Of a DNA stretch of 64,000 bases, positions 37,698-49,817 are shown in pieces. The translations under genes were made by a program, and so were the position numbers. How positions within the stretch are numbered: position 1 is the stretch's first letter; each line of letters starts with the position of its first letter. The notes under the pieces are model-generated. The model was not told the origin of the DNA, did not search any database, and saw only the letters and a list, made by a program, of their open reading frames with translations. Origin of the DNA: Spirodela intermedia (Eukaryota; Streptophyta; Magnoliopsida; Alismatales; Araceae); the NCBI GenBank assembly GCA_902729315.2, contig LR746264.1, positions 4,100,378-4,164,377 of the forward strand, given 5' to 3'.

Positions 37698-37704
37698 TAT
37701 AAAA
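37698..37704 (+). promoter_or_regulatory. TATA-box candidate (TATAAAA) upstream of the GH17 gene
   Basis: A single canonical TATAAAA about 270 bp before the GH17 exon. A GTATGT splice-donor candidate follows at 37818. Confidence 0.4.
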
Positions 37705-37967
37705 TTGACCCATGCTTCGTCCCAATGCGATTGGTGCATCGAAGTGGCCGATCTCTCTTCTGCGGTTCTCAACGACTTCCTACAAGATTTGTCTCAGGCA
37801 GGCGGCGAATTCAGCAAGTATGTATCTCTATACAGTTGTGTACACATTAATTTGGGAATTCATTCATTCATGTATCCAGCTCTCTCTCCTATGACGCCAT
37901 ATTATAAGATCTAGGAGAACCGATCGGTTATGATGATTTTCAACGTGGTTTCATATATAATTCAGGG

Positions 37968-38918
37968 ATGGGATCCATCGGAGTATGCTACGGAAGGTTG
38001 GGCAGCAAACTCCCCCCGCCCGCTGAGGTAATCCAGCACTATCAGTCGCTTAACATTCGAAAGATGAGAATCTACGACCCGAACGTGGAGGTTCTACGGG
38101 AACTCAAAGGATCCAACATCGAGCTCCTCCTCGACTGCCCGGCACCTCTCAAGACCATCGCTGAGAACCCTTGGGCTGCCCAAGGTTGGGTCAGGAATGT
38201 TGTACTGGCCCACTGGCCGGATGTCCGTATCCGGTACATCGCCGTGGGAAACGAGGTGATCCTCACAAGAGGGGAAGCGGAATACATTCTCCCTGCGATG
38301 CAGAACATCTATATAGCCCTCACGGCGGCCGGCCTACAGGACAAGATCAAAGTGTCTACCTCTGTACAGTATAACGTCCTCGGGGCTTCGTTTCCACCTT
38401 CGGCGGGTGAATTCTCATCGGAGGTTAAGTCAGTGATGGTGCCGATAGCAGCTTTCTTGGCCATTACGAATGCGCCACTGCTCGTCAACATCTATCCTTA
38501 CTTCAGTTACGCAGGGAATCCAGAAGAAGTCGACCTCTCGTACTCCTTGTTCACGTCGCCGGAGCCGGTCGTCTACGACCCCGATAGTGACCTCGAGTAT
38601 CAAAACTTGTTCGACGCCATGGTCGACGCTGCGCACGCAGCACTGGAGAATGTCGGAGCCGGAGGTGTAGAGATCGTCGTCTCTGAGAGCGGGTGGCCTT
38701 CAGCTGGCCATTCTGCTGCGACCGTAGAAAATGCCCGCATTTACAACTCAAACTTGATCCAACACGTCGGGAAGGGTACGCCCAAGATACCTGGGAAGGA
38801 AGTGGAGACATACATCTTCTCACTGTTCAACGAAGACCAGAAGAAGCCCCCGGGGATTGAAAACAACTGGGGGTTGTTCTACCCAGATAAACGGCCTGTG
38901 TATCCCATCAAGTTCTAG
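37968..38918 (+). CDS. Glucan endo-1,3-beta-glucosidase, GH17 (PR-2 type); 5' exon uncertain
   Basis: The 316-codon frame covers a whole GH17 catalytic domain: IGVCYGRLGSKLPPP, MRIYDPN, RYIAVGNEV (acid/base E96), PLLVNIYPYFSY, VVSESGWPSAG (nucleophile E240) and the terminal NNWGLFYPDKRPVYPIKF. No C-terminal vacuolar extension or GPI/X8 domain, so an apoplastic type is likely by family rule. There is no signal peptide in this frame. The ATG sits 2 nt after an AATTCAG acceptor (37965/37966), so it is probably the second exon. A phase-compatible exon at 37712-37817 would add 36 residues, but these are not convincingly hydrophobic and lie too close to the TATA box. Either the true signal-peptide exon was missed or it has been lost. 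Confidence 0.85.
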   Translation: MGSIGVCYGRLGSKLPPPAEVIQHYQSLNIRKMRIYDPNVEVLRELKGSNIELLLDCPAPLKTIAENPWAAQGWVRNVVLAHWPDVRIRYIAVGNEVILTRGEAEYILPAMQNIYIALTAAGLQDKIKVSTSVQYNVLGASFPPSAGEFSSEVKSVMVPIAAFLAITNAPLLVNIYPYFSYAGNPEEVDLSYSLFTSPEPVVYDPDSDLEYQNLFDAMVDAAHAALENVGAGGVEIVVSESGWPSAGHSAATVENARIYNSNLIQHVGKGTPKIPGKEVETYIFSLFNEDQKKPPGIENNWGLFYPDKRPVYPIKF

Positions 38919-38939
38919 ATCTTATCCCTGTGAGTCCGA

Positions 38940-41900
38940 CCCCCGGAAGCAATAAGATTTGCTTTTAAAAAATGACATTTTAGAAGATGATGTATCGACA
39001 TATGACTCGAGAATATAAAGGCAGAGGTTCCCTGCTCACTTGTCCTGTTAGAACTACGGACGATTAAATACGCTCAAAAGATTCTACTGCACGACAAGAC
39101 ATAATTTATTGCCGGTTGGAGTTGTCCAAGGGACACAAGCTGGACCCCTATGGAGTCTTCTAGCAGTTGTTACCTATGCAGCCCAGAATAATTCTCCAAG
39201 AGTTCTGTTCTAAAAATTCGATGCAACAATATTGAACCAAAAAGAGAGAAGAACATAGAATTAACAAAAGCCTCAAATGTCATTTAAAAGAGCGTAACTT
39301 GCCAACGTTAATGTTAAACTCTAAACTTTAAGGATCTTCTCATAAAGATTATATCATTAATATATTCTTACAATGCTAAAATTTTCACGACATTTTCAAC
39401 ATGTTGAACTTAAGCATGCACAATTTTGAGAACTCTCTGAAGCATGAAATTCGGAAAAATGTTTTCAAGCAACTAGATAACTTTATTCTCGTCTAGGACC
39501 ATAATATATTCTTAAATCTTGGTGTTGTAATGTCTGAAAAACAATTTCGAACTGTATTTCTAATGGCTAGTTGTGTAGTACTGTAACACTTTGTTTTTCT
39601 GTACTTCCTCTTATAGCCAATAGTCATGATACCAAATGACTCTACTTTCTTCCTACAAGGTAAAAAATCATGCCAGTTTTGTAAATAAAAAGTTTTCATT
39701 GCTTCAAAGACCTTTTCTGAAGTTTAGAATATAGTTGTGGTGATACACATAAGTATCGCATAAGTATGCAAATAGGTATTTTTTTACTCAATGTTGAGCC
39801 TTGTCATGTCAAATGAGGATTCATTTATTTAGAATGATTTATTGGTTGTGTTGATGATTGAGTCTTCTAGTAATAAGATTAGTTGAATCACTTTGATAAC
39901 ATAGAAATTGTGCGTTAAAACTTTTTCTTATCAATTGTGTAGACCAACTTATTATAAGGAAGTGGAAACATAGCACTTCCAAGCAATAAAACTGAAACGC
40001 ATCAAAGACTTTGTCCTGTACATACTACGTTTTTTATATAAATTTAATTTTCTATCCTCATATGCTTTCTTTCTCAATACATAAGTGTAAACTCGCCTTA
40101 CTAAGTGACTTGGTTTATTAATCAACTATCTTCCTTGAAATAGAAAGAGAACTGACGGGTTTAGCAATGAGTCCCAAAGTACCAAATTACTTTTATGAAG
40201 GCTGTAAACTTATTTCCAACAATTTTATAAATGCACTCATATATTTTGCATAGAAAAAAAATATTATTTTAATCTTCCACATATCTTCTCAGAATTAAAC
40301 ATGAAAAGGTTCCAAAAATGAAAACTTTAGAATCCATAAACGAATTTAACTTCCTCTTTTTTTTGGTACAGAAGAGGTCGAAAATAATTGATAACTGAGA
40401 GAAAAAATATTTTAGTCCACATATCAATAGACTAGTCATGGAAACTTGGAAATTATAGTACCAAGAATGCAAGTCCAAATCCTTACAAATAAAAAATGAA
40501 TGACTCATGTAGAGTAGAAGGGGGAATAACAATAATTGTGAGTAATACTTAATGAAAATTCCTGACACAGTTGATCTTAATATTTGGACTAAACCTTCTA
40601 ATTTAGTTGACTGACAGACTAGTGGTCCATATGTACTGTGTTTTGAGATGCAGTGAAACTAGAATAAGCATAGTTTAAATAAGGTGACTATTGTGTGCAG
40701 GAATGGAAGTAACCCAATGAGTTAATTATGTTATCAATAATTCTATCTGGTGCAGAAGATGTGTGAGATATATAGAATTACATAAAAAGGACAAATAACA
40801 GATAAACAGATTTTATACTGGTTTGGGCCCCTAACAACATCCACCATCCTAAGCGCTCACACTCCTTCATGTTCTACTTATCTTCCCTATTGATTACACA
40901 GGTACTCACAACTCTTGGAACTCGATCGTTATTAGGCTATCAACCACTCTATTGCTTAAGGTTACTAGTTACATGAGCATGAAAGTACTTGATAAGTAGA
41001 ATCTTTTTGCAAGTAATCAATTTCAAATATTAACCAGACGTAGTTAATATGATATGGTACTAATATATTATATGTCACAATATGACATCAGAAATATTAA
41101 ATTACCATCTTATCCTTGTTTGGTGACTTTGTCCACTGAGCATGAATCCTTGTTTGGTGACATTATTTGTACGATAAAGGTATTGTAGTTGACTACTATA
41201 TGCCGTTACTTCTCCAGAAAGTAAATTATTTTCTTTAGTCTAAAACCAAACTTCATTTGTATTCGAAAAGGTTACAAGGAAACAAACTTCCTTCATTTAG
41301 AGAAAAATGACACCATGAAAAAATTACAAGGAAAGTAAAGGTGGTCATACCTTAATGAATGCACTATGTTTAACAAAAGCCATCTTTAGCATGGCTGAAG
41401 AGAGTATCTCTTGCATAAGATATTAAAGCAATGTTTGGTCTGATGGTCAGCTTATATTTGTGTGGAAAATTACCTAGCTGAAATTCTTTGGAGAAAAACT
41501 AGGAAAATAAGGCTCAAAACGACAAAGAGATCGCTACAAACAAGAAATGAGGATAGCAGAGGATCACACCATGATCAGAAGAAACTAATGCATGTAACCG
41601 CAATAAAGTAGCCAAAGCCTTGGGGATGAGTATCGTCCTGGTTTTGATATAAATTGACCTCAAAACAACAGAGAGTGGCGATTGGCGTTTACTGGTTTTA
41701 CTGCAGTCCCTGGCACCCGTGTGATCTGCTTCATGTTGACAATATCAATTACATTATTTTATACCTTTTCGAGTCTATATTTATATATACCGCTTGTACT
41801 GAAGGAATTTTTTATATATTTATGCTCTCCGAGTCACGCTCACAGTTCGGTGCCTAGTTGGGATTGTCACGTCAATCATTAACTATGAAACATTTGGTCG

Positions 41901-42240
41901 GAGTGGGAAAACTGGAGAGAGATAAAGAGAGAGAGAGAGAGAGTTGCAAACAATTTATCTGCTGCTTATTGTTTCCTTTTCAGCATGAATGTATACGAAG
42001 ATTTTATTATGAAGGTTTGAAAGGTGATCGGCGTTGTGCTAGCAAAAAATACTCATGATAAAATTCAATGTAGATATACAGTCCGTACCAAAGCAGGCGA
42101 AGGTATCAATTTTGCTGACGAAAAGGGCCTTACGGTGCTCCTCAAAGGCTCAGCACCGACGCCCATGCTTTCTAGAATTTCTCATTTCTAGTCCTTGTTC
42201 CTCCAACTCCACTAAGATCGTTTTCTCTACAAACGAGAAG
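38940..42240. other. AT-rich intergenic DNA
   Basis: No gene recognised. At about 40780-40980, a TATACTGGTTTGGGCCCCTA-like stretch followed by a C-rich segment resembles the leader of copia LTRs; this is suggestive only. A GA run lies at 41926-41943. Confidence 0.45.
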
Positions 42241-42246
42241 CCAACT

Positions 42247-43404
42247 CTAAGACCCCTTTACGGAGTTGTTCCCCGTTCCAGCATCGCCATCGCGATCCCC
42301 ACGTTCCTTTGGCTGAGGGTTCTCCTCTTCAGACACCCACCATACCCTCAAGTTCTTGTCCGTCGCCCCGCTATAGAGCCAGAACCCACCACCCTTCCAC
42401 GAGGACTGCAGGCACTTGACAGGGCCTTCGTGCCCCCATAGCACCCTGAGCCTACACAGTCCCCCATCCATCTCCCTCCAGACGCCGATGCTTCTATCCG
42501 CCGAACCGCTACACAGAAACTTGCCGGTGGCGCAGAGGCACAGCACCGACATGTCATGTGCCTTGACGTCGCACAGCAGCCTCCACTCTCTCCCTCCGGC
42601 TTCCTCTCCCCACCCCATCACCCTCCCGTCCGACCCGCCGCCGTAGACCAGCCTTCCCTCCTCCATTAGGACCACAGCGTTCCACGACACCAGCTTGCGC
42701 CCCTCCATGACACCTTTCAGACGGTGAGAGTCACTGGAGTTCTCCCACGCCTTTATCTTCCCATCTGCAGAGGCAGTGTAGACCATGCCATTACATACAG
42801 CGAGCCCATTAATAGCGTCGTCGTGCGCTCTAATCGACTCCAGACACCGCAGGTCTGCGGCCCTCCACACCTTCAGTGTCTTATCCCAGGAGCCAGAGTA
42901 GACCTTGCCGCCCTCTACGGCCAAGCACGAGATGCTGTCGGCGTGCTCGACCCACAGTCGCCTGTGGTTCCGCCGCGTCTGAACGTAGTTGCTCCGCTTC
43001 AGGAGCTTCCCTATGCAGTCTTTTCTGGTGGGCAACGTGGCGACTAACCTGAACAGATTCTCCGATCTCTTCGACACCTTCCACACCCTGATCCTTCCGT
43101 CCTGGTGCGCCGTGAAGACCCTGTTGCCGACTGCCTCTAGGGCCTTCACCGATCCATCGCCATGGCCGAATCTGGCAAAAGGGCTGAGATCGGGCTGCCG
43201 CCAGACGATAATATCCTTTGCCTGGGAGGCGCTCAACACGAATTCGCCGCACAAAGCGAGGGACGAGACCGGGCCGGTATGAGCAGAAAGCGCCGCCGAC
43301 GGCCCGTTTTCTCCGGTGGCGGATGATTCATGGCGAAGACAGAACTTCCAGGCTTCGCTAGGAGAATGAGAGAGGAGGCTCTTGGAGGGCTCTGGGCGAT
43401 CCAT
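42247..43404 (-). CDS. WD40-repeat protein, JINGUBANG-like (single exon)
   Basis: Product of 385 aa from the ATG at 43404 (MDRPEPSKSLL). About seven WD40 blades are visible: SAHTGPVSSLAL, GHGDGSVKALEAVG, EHADSISCLAV with YSGSWDKTLKVWR, RAHDDAINGLAV with TASADGKIKAWE, a blade around YGGGSDGRVMGWG, KAHDMSVLCLCA with CSGSADRSIGVWR, and GHEGPVKCLQ with YSGATDKNLRVWW. The insert KDCIGKLLKRSNYVQTRR between blades 2 and 3 and the phrase GSWDKTLKVWR...CLESIRAHDDAIN match the plant JINGUBANG group, whose Arabidopsis founder restrains pollen germination. The role of this copy is inferred from family only. GC-rich and intronless. Confidence 0.9.
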   Translation of the reverse strand: MDRPEPSKSLLSHSPSEAWKFCLRHESSATGENGPSAALSAHTGPVSSLALCGEFVLSASQAKDIIVWRQPDLSPFARFGHGDGSVKALEAVGNRVFTAHQDGRIRVWKVSKRSENLFRLVATLPTRKDCIGKLLKRSNYVQTRRNHRRLWVEHADSISCLAVEGGKVYSGSWDKTLKVWRAADLRCLESIRAHDDAINGLAVCNGMVYTASADGKIKAWENSSDSHRLKGVMEGRKLVSWNAVVLMEEGRLVYGGGSDGRVMGWGEEAGGREWRLLCDVKAHDMSVLCLCATGKFLCSGSADRSIGVWREMDGGLCRLRVLWGHEGPVKCLQSSWKGGGFWLYSGATDKNLRVWWVSEEENPQPKERGDRDGDAGTGNNSVKGS

Positions 43405-46370
43405 ACGGGCGGAAGAGGAAACTCTCGAGGAAGAAGAAAGGCGGCCAATTTGGAACAAGAGCACTGGCGCTTATTTATTGCTCTTGAGAGATGGCGGTCG
43501 CCCCCGGTGGCCGCCATGTCGGGTCCCGCTGAAAAAGCTTGAAAGAGAGTGGGGGGGTGGGGGGTGTGGGGTGGGGGATGGGTGATCTTCAACGGCTACT
43601 TTGAAAGTGAAGCGCCGCCGCTCTGGCCCACTCGAGGAGGCTCCTTTGCTTATGGGTGCGGACAACGGCGTCTCCCTTAATGACTCTCAGAAAGCTAAAC
43701 CAGGAACATTGAAGTTTTCTTGTACTGATGGTTCACAGAGCGACGATTACTCAGAATGCATTTCACAAGCCATTGGCTAATGCGCTCCCACGCAACGCAT
43801 CCCTCAAGAACATTTCTGGTAGATGGCTTAGGAACTCGAAAGAGAGTCCCGCGCTTGACCGACGGAGAACGAATGATGGCCTGCCACAAGCCCTCCTTGA
43901 ACTTGATGTGCACGCCTGGCATCCTTCGAGTCTCTGAAAATCTCGCTGTTTTCCTGGTCCACTGCTCAGAAAACTAAAACTAGAGTCCTTGACAGCAAAT
44001 TCTCACTGAAGTCCTCTTGTTCCACTAGGCCGTGATTTCTTCTCTCCTTCCCTAACGTTCGCCTGATATCTTCCACCCTGGTCTCCAAGACCAGTTGAGT
44101 AGGTAGCAACGTCGTTCCAAAGATTATCTGGTGACCAGACCAGCTGAAGCTCCACCCTCAGCTTCGACCGCCGACTCGCCCACGCAAGGCAGAAGTATCG
44201 CCTCACCTGTCAACAGTTCTTCTCATCCTCCGGTGAAAGTTGGCGATGCTCCCTCGTAAAGAACTCCTAGAACCGATTCCAATGCACGCTACCACTTTGC
44301 ACTTTTGGAATAAAAGAACCACCAGTGCGAAACAGAACAGAATAATGATCTATCTGAAAAGACGTTTTCTCATTAAAAAATTTCCTTTTTATTTCTTCAC
44401 TTCACGACCTACCTGAATTCAGAGTTTATCCATCTTGCTCTAGGACAACAGTAATTCACCATAATACATGATTACCTTAATGCACGACCCACCAATAATG
44501 TCTCTCCATAGAGACCTATTGACTTCGTCCATAAGGATATCAAGCTTAATCCTGAATGAAAATGAAGAATAATCCTGAAAACCTCAAATAAATCTATTTC
44601 GAGCCAAAAAATAGCTCATCATAATTCAATGTGGGATGAAGTCCACTTTATGAGCTTCATTTTCTTGTTGGAAATAATGTTTTGCAAAGGCTAGAACGGG
44701 CTCATATTCCAACCATCATTTGTAACATTATGTGCGAGGAAAAAAGCTATATAACTTGTATGTTAATATTTGAAATCCACATTAGTAGTAATAATTTTAA
44801 TTACTAAGATATGAAAAATACACTGTGGTATCATCATCACCTTTGAAGTAAGGATATTTATTCTCACACATGTGACAAGCATTTCAGTCTGAAAAATATT
44901 TGATTGGTTGGGTTTTAGTCATACACTTATAGAGCAAAATTCCATGAATTGAATTCATTCTAAATTGATAACTTAGTCAAGACTGTAACAAAACAAGACA
45001 GCTCTGAAAATATTTCAATGATCATTATTGGGAGTTTGCATTGATACAAGTTGGTGAACCGGTCACAATGATGTGGACATGAGATTATCAATTCCTAAGT
45101 CTAAAGTACATGTGGTGGATTAAACTCTGTAAAATCTAATGATGGAAATATTTAATCCAAGACTGCTAAATTTTAAATATCATTATATGTTCAATCAATA
45201 TCGTTATCAAAATCAAGACTTCAAAAAAAGCTATCTTTTGAACTTGATTAGTAGGCATAAGAAGCTTCGAATCTTCAGAAGCCAGCACACAATAGGTTAA
45301 AGAGAACTCATATGAAAATTACTAAATGAGAAGTACGAAGTCCAGACTAAGTTGAGGATCAACCTAACCATTATAAAATCACACATCCCACTACAGTGTG
45401 CATTTCTATTTTATTTTAGAACAGGATGCAAAGAACTACAAACGTGAGCATCAACGTATGAAATGAGAAATAGACATCCCTTTCACCCATAAATATTTTA
45501 AAATTGAATATTAAATACATCTAACCACACAAAGTTGTAGAAACTTCTAAGTGATTTAGGAAAACAACATCAATGAGTTATCCTAGGAGATTAATCGAGT
45601 TTGATTAAAAAAACGGAAGATCTTTAGAAAGAGGAAATACTCCAATAGAATGCCCTCTCAATAGTAGTCTCCTCTACCGAGTGTGCATTCCTCTCCTACC
45701 TTTACAGTGAATTCAAGTGGCCACGTAAGATGGGGACGAAGTATTACCTGAAGATGTATAGTAAGAGTTCCCAAGAATGGGATGAGATTGTGTACCATCT
45801 TTCTCAGAGGAAAAGAGACTGTTCATCAATGCATATTTCTTATTCTTTAACCTACGAAAGGGAGACATTGCCTAGAGTCACCGTAGTATAACATAATGCT
45901 TTCGTACGGCTTGGTGCCTGTTATGACATAATCACTGCATACCAGACACGACTAAAAGAAAAATTGTTGCCTATAGTGCAAATTAAATGTTTGTCATTTT
46001 CAGTAATCATCAAAGGTAATAGACTAATGAGTTTTGTTTTTGTTGCTTGAAATATCTGAGAACAAAGATCCATAATTATATGACTGCTTTGGCATTCAAG
46101 AAAAAACCAGGCACCAAATTTCGTATACCAATGTGCTCTAATGATAGCATGATATTTTAAAGTAAAAATAAAATAAACGTGAACTATTATGATTATTTCA
46201 AGAATGAATAATATATAATTAATTATTTTTATATTGATATCAACTTATTTAAGTTTCATAATTATATTTTCATTTGTAATAATTTTCGGAGCTTAATCAT
46301 TTCCTTTCTATATTTACGATACAAAAGAGACTTCGGGAATAAAAGGAGGGCACTTAAGTCTCTATGGATT
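43405..46370. other. Intergenic; GC-rich near the WD40 gene, then AT-rich
   Basis: 43405-43700 is the probable leader and promoter of the WD40 gene, with a G-run at about 43550-43580. A 75-codon minus-strand frame at 43695-43922 looks codon-like but has no recognised domain. From 44220 on the DNA is AT-rich with nothing identified. Confidence 0.4.
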
Positions 46371-46950
46371 CATCAGCCAGCCTTAGGTCACCACGTCTCC
46401 CTCTACAGCCGCCAACATTATATATATATATATATGTATATATTTCATGCATCTTTTCTCCCTAAGAATCTGCTCTTCCCTCTTCTTCCACCTCATCTCT
46501 TCTCCCTTCTCTTTCTAAAGTTCTCCCTCTTTTTCTGTGTTCCTTTATTCTCCCTCAATTTTTCCCATGTGATTGGCAGGAAATCATTCCCCACTTCTTC
46601 CTCAACGTTTTAGAATTTTATTTTCTGAGTTTTCAGTTTATTTTCGTCCCTTTTCGCTCTCCCTTTCGCTCTCTTTTCCCCGTAACAGACGATAAGAGTT
46701 ATTTTCTTTTCTTACGTTTACTGCATGTCCTTCTCTTCCTCCAACTTCCACTTCTTTCTTAGTTTTTCCACGTTCCTAACATTTCATGCAGCTGTTTTGA
46801 AGCCAATCCGTTTTGTTCTCAATTTTTCATTCTCTCTCGTGCTGACGTTCTCTCCTGCATGTAAGTTTTCTCCCCCTCCGGCAAGTTTTATCCCCCTTTC
46901 CTTTCATTGTTATGATTTGTTTTCATTATAAATTATTATTATTATTTTTT
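46370..46950 (+). promoter_or_regulatory. Promoter-like segment with no gene attached
   Basis: A TATATATA run (46420-46442) is followed by about 450 bp of CT-rich leader-like DNA, as at plant transcription starts. No long open frame follows; a 68-codon frame at 46725-46931 has no known domain. It could serve a noncoding RNA or be a promoter fragment. Confidence 0.3.
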
Positions 46951-47534
46951 AATCCTCCTCCGTCGTTTTTACTCACCAGAGCGAGTTCTTCCTTTTCCTC
47001 ATCTGTAGAACTTGAGCTTTACGTTAATAATAAAATAAATGATCCATGTGGAGTCTATCTAGACTCACCTAACATTTTATAATTAAATTTAACAACTTCA
47101 GTTATAAATTTAAAATTGAGTACAATGATTGGTGTGCATTATCCACACTTGGAGGTTGATATTTCTATGCTGGAAGAGATACCTCTTCAAAGATCTTAAT
47201 GTTTTACTGATTATAGGGGATCAGATAAATAACAATCAGAATCAATACTAGTTTAAGTGTATTTTAAGATAGTGTTTTATCTGTATGCAATAGAGATACG
47301 AAAAAAGCCCTTGAAAATGTACAGCAAGGAAAAATGATTATTAATGTGAAATAAAATTTCTTTCCTAGTACGGAATGTAAGCAAAAAAAAAAACAGTCAA
47401 GGTTTTTTTTCCTATGTGTAGAACTATTCATATTTAATGAAATATTATACTTTTGAAATAAGTTAAGTAAATTATAGACACTTTAAATAAGAAAAGACTA
47501 AGATCTTGTTTTTAACCAATACAACTTTCATTGC

Positions 47535-47990
47535 AAATGATAAAATGGCTAACGTTTTTTCTAAAATGACTTTGTCATTAAAAGTGAGTGCTGCGACTTG
47601 AATTTCTCTTATGATTGTGAGCTTATAGTGATGAGCTAATGTTAAGAGCCAACCATTTGAGTAATCAGATATGTAAATCTAGTATTAGACAAATGAGTTT
47701 GCGAGTGATTTATCCCTTGAAAGGTTGTAGGATAAGTAGAAAACCAAACCACTTTTTAGATAGTCTCAATTCTGTACAATAAAAAACTGGGCTTTACACA
47801 CCTTTTTTATGGTAAGAGAAAGTATCAAACTTATTGCATGGAATAGAACCAAGTTAGACTAATTTATGCCCTACATGGAATGGATTGGCTCTCTTAAAAG
47901 CAACAACATTAACAGCATTATACGAGAGGGGTATAATCTAGAATGATGTTTAGAATCCAACAGTGAGAATAAATTGTAGGATATACTTTT
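47535..47990 (+). repeat. Dispersed repeat family, copy 1
   Basis: About 450 bp sharing an ordered set of blocks with 48035-48365 and 60430-60920: TTATAGTGATGAGCTA, GGTTGTA, a GGCTTTACACACC-like block, CATGGAATGGATTGGCTCTC, GCATTATACGAGAGGGG and GGTTACTTCTAGTATT. Probably an LTR-type element. Confidence 0.75.
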
Positions 47991-48034
47991 CTGGAGGTTA
48001 CTTCTAGTATTAAAGTTGTAATAATATGTTCACT

Positions 48035-48365
48035 TTGTCAGGCCGATTTTACTTTTCTAATTGTGAGTTTATAGTGATGAGCTAGTTTCAAGTGTCAACC
48101 ATTTATTGAATCAGATAGGTACATCTAGAATTATACAGATGTGTTCATAAATGGTTTGTCCCTAGGAAGCTTGTACAAAGTCAAACCATTTTACAAAGTC
48201 TTACTATCGTCATGTAAAAAGAGGACTTTACTCACCTATGTTACAATAAGAGAGTTTCAACCTTCATGCATCCAACAGAACAATGTTAAACTAGTTTATG
48301 CTTGGCATGGAATGAATTGACTCTCTTAAAAGTATTAATTTCAAAAATATTATAGGATGTTAGGG
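48035..48365 (+). repeat. Dispersed repeat family, copy 2 (truncated)
   Basis: Same orientation as copy 1 and about 50 bp after it. It carries TTATAGTGATGAGCTAG, GGTTTGTCCCTAGGAAG and CATGGAATGAATTGACTCTC, then stops near AATATTATAGG. Confidence 0.75.
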
Positions 48366-48647
48366 AGTGAGACAAAATTTAAGACTTAATAGGCCTGAGA
48401 TCCTAGAGTAAGAAGGAACAATGAGGAAATAATTTCCACAAAGTAATAAATGATAGAGAGAGTGATAAATAATTTGAATAAAAACACCATGACTAATCTG
48501 GTCTGAAGAGGATAAACATACTTTAGGACTACTAAAATAGAATATCTAGTGTTAATGCAGAATGAAATACAAAGGTAAATAGAGTTAATGAAGCTCTAAC
48601 TCCAGCCGCCAGAGGGGAGAGGAGGAGAAGCCGACATCCTGATTTTT

Positions 48648-48687
48648 GTCGCTCTCTCTCTCTCTCTCTCTCTCGCTCTCTCTCTCC
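48648..48687. repeat. (CT)n microsatellite
   Basis: CT run with a single CG interruption. Confidence 0.9.
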
Positions 48688-49334
48688 AAACAGCCTCTTT
48701 TGATACCTCTTTTTTTGAGAATCATGTAATGAAAGTTGATGAAAAATGATCAGATCAAGCTGAGCATATCCCAAATAGTGTGGGGCCAAAATCACGTCCT
48801 TGAATCCTCAAAAAAACTATGATTTTTTCAAAATTCCTTTGGTTTGAATCTATAGAATAAAGAAAACTCAACCCTTGAATCTACAAGAGTTCACTAATGG
48901 AGGAGGAGAACCTCAAACGGTATTGATCCTGAATCCTTAGATCATTTTGTAGTATTGATTGAATACCTTTTGGGCTACAAGGGGGGTCTTTAACAAAGTG
49001 GAAATCAGTTATTTGGGTGCTTTTAATTTCCAATTAATTTTTAAATGACTAAAAGAGGAAACAGAAATTAAGGTGGAAAAATTAAATTTGGGCACATTTA
49101 AAATGTGTCCTAAACTCTTAATTGGCTATCTCAAGTTGAAATTGGGCTAGTTTGTATCCATGATGCATCTTTGGCCTTCGGTTCGTTTGGACTAGGTTGA
49201 AACTTGGCTGCATCATATGGTCTACTTAAATTGGGCTCAAAACAGGCTGCATCAAGGACAAGACTAGTTTAATGTCCGAAATAATCCCTAAAATAAAATA
49301 TTAAAAATATGAGATGAGATTCACATTGACCTCT

Positions 49335-49817
49335 CCTTGAAATAAGTTGACGAGTCATACCCTTACATACTAAAAGTGTCTAATCCAGATCAGATCAGAT
49401 TAGATCTCCTCATAATCGGCTAAATAGTTTCAACGGAGAGGTGGAGATGGGTTCAGACAACAAGGAGAAGAGGATATGGGAAAGCCGATCGATAGATAGT
49501 ACGTGTTGACTCTCGGGAACTTGTTGGGAAGGGCAGCGTATGCGAGCTTGAGCAACCGAAAGTCAAAAGACCCCTCTATTATAGATATTAGCGATGATTT
49601 GCCTGTTGAAAATAAGATTTTGAACATAAAAACAGATGCGATTAGTTATAAACACGTGAGAACTTCTAGGAGAGTTCCATAAAAGTCAACAAACGCGTGG
49701 GGTTCTCGACTAAACGCGTAGGGCTCTAGACTAGGACGCGGGTTCGGAAGGTGGAGAAGAGAAAAACTGTTATCCACAGTACAAAGCCGGAGGTAGAGCT
49801 CCTCCCAACTGAGAAAA
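49335..49817 (+). promoter_or_regulatory. 5' flank of DUF247 copy B, shared with copies A and D
   Basis: Begins GTTGACGAGTC, as does the flank of copy D at 60919. It contains GTTGACTCTCGGGAACTTG (also near 61050, and on the minus strand near 32690) and the CTCCCAACTGAGAAAA context before the ATG. This duplicated promoter suggests that A and B share regulation. Confidence 0.6.

Noticed and set aside
42055-43592. Open frames antisense or out of frame to the WD40 gene
   Set aside because: No domains; explained by GC-rich codon bias of the WD40 gene. The in-frame extension from 43404 to 43464 starts at a non-ATG codon and was not used.
46380-47000. A plant microRNA precursor at the orphan promoter
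   Set aside because: No conserved miRNA sequence (such as miR156, 159, 164, 166, 172, 390 or 396) was recognised and no hairpin could be verified by eye.
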